DNA of 6,143 nt from Xanthobacteraceae bacterium. Lineage in GTDB: Bacteria > Pseudomonadota > Alphaproteobacteria > Rhizobiales > Xanthobacteraceae. The position numbers and the translations under genes are program-made. The stretch is taken from contig JAUSIF010000049.1 of assembly GCA_030648135.1 (NCBI GenBank), forward strand, positions 1-6,143. Reading direction: 5' to 3'. Positions 6,018 to 6,143 of this stretch are shown piece after piece; position 1 is the stretch's first letter, and each line of letters starts with the position of its first letter. The notes under the pieces are model-generated. The model was given only the letters and a program-made list of their open reading frames with translations. It ran no database searches and had not been told where the DNA came from.

Positions 6018-6099
6018 TTCTCATCAGCCCTGGTTCTGACATTGGTCGCTACTGGGCATTCCGCTTAGAAGTATTCCGGAACGGGGAGCGTTTGCGGCG

Positions 6100-6143
6100 A
6101 TGGATTACGAGCAGGCGTTCGGTCAGGCGCTCGAAGCTCTCCG
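6100..6143 (+). CDS. hemA: Probable 5-aminolevulinate synthase, first 14 codons
   Basis: An ATG at 6100 opens MDYEQAFGQALEAL and runs off the window. Alphaproteobacterial 5-aminolevulinate synthases typically begin MDY followed by a short helix ending in ALxxL (for example MDYNLALDTALNRL in Rhodobacter, from memory), so the match in length and spacing is good though only 14 residues are visible. The enzyme would condense glycine and succinyl-CoA, the committed step of the C4 haem route, using PLP. A GGGGAG (6083-6088) lies 11 nt before the ATG. The FNR box upstream and hemN nearby support the call. Another short helical N-terminus could mimic it, so confidence is moderate. Confidence 0.6.
   Translation, partial: MDYEQAFGQALEAL

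Overview
The window looks like chromosomal DNA from an alphaproteobacterium, most likely of the order Hyphomicrobiales (Bradyrhizobium/Rhodopseudomonas-like relatives). This rests on four things: moderately high GC with matching codon use; the gene order ccmI-ccmE-ccmF-ccmH (also called cycHJKL); a 14-residue gene start that resembles the alphaproteobacterial 5-aminolevulinate synthase; and a palindromic intergenic repeat of a kind I recall from Bradyrhizobium-type genomes. The species cannot be told from the sequence.

Bases 1-3783 (+ strand) hold the cytochrome c maturation cluster: the C-terminal 215 residues of CcmI with two tandem TPR-like repeats, a repeat-rich gap of about 190 bp, CcmE (haem chaperone), CcmF (haem lyase core) and CcmH (CXXC thiol-redox protein). 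ccmE, ccmF and ccmH are tightly packed, with gaps of 13 bp and 3 bp, and are surely co-transcribed. CcmI recruits apocytochrome, CcmH keeps its CXXCH cysteines reduced, CcmE delivers haem and CcmF makes the thioether bonds.

Bases 3819-5961 (- strand, convergent with ccm) hold hemN (oxygen-independent coproporphyrinogen III dehydrogenase), preceded 7 bp upstream by a Crp/Fnr-family regulator gene. Bases 6100-6143 (+ strand, divergent from the regulator) are the first 14 codons of a probable hemA, the first enzyme of the C4 route to haem.

The most interesting part is the regulatory wiring of the haem genes. A perfect FNR/FixK palindrome (TTGAT-N4-ATCAA, 6004-6017) lies in the divergent space between the regulator and probable hemA, with a good -10 on the regulator side. 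A second, near-perfect box (5200-5213) lies inside the last codons of the regulator gene, exactly 41.5 bp upstream of the hemN ATG, with a -10-like hexamer overlapping the regulator's stop codon. The regulator lacks the N-terminal iron-sulfur cysteines of FNR but keeps the E-xx-S-R recognition helix for TTGAT sites. This suggests a compact oxygen- or nitrogen-oxide-responsive haem regulon placed next to the machinery that uses the haem. I see no mobile element, CRISPR array, tRNA or rRNA, and no clearly undescribed system. The novelty, if any, is in the promoter architecture.
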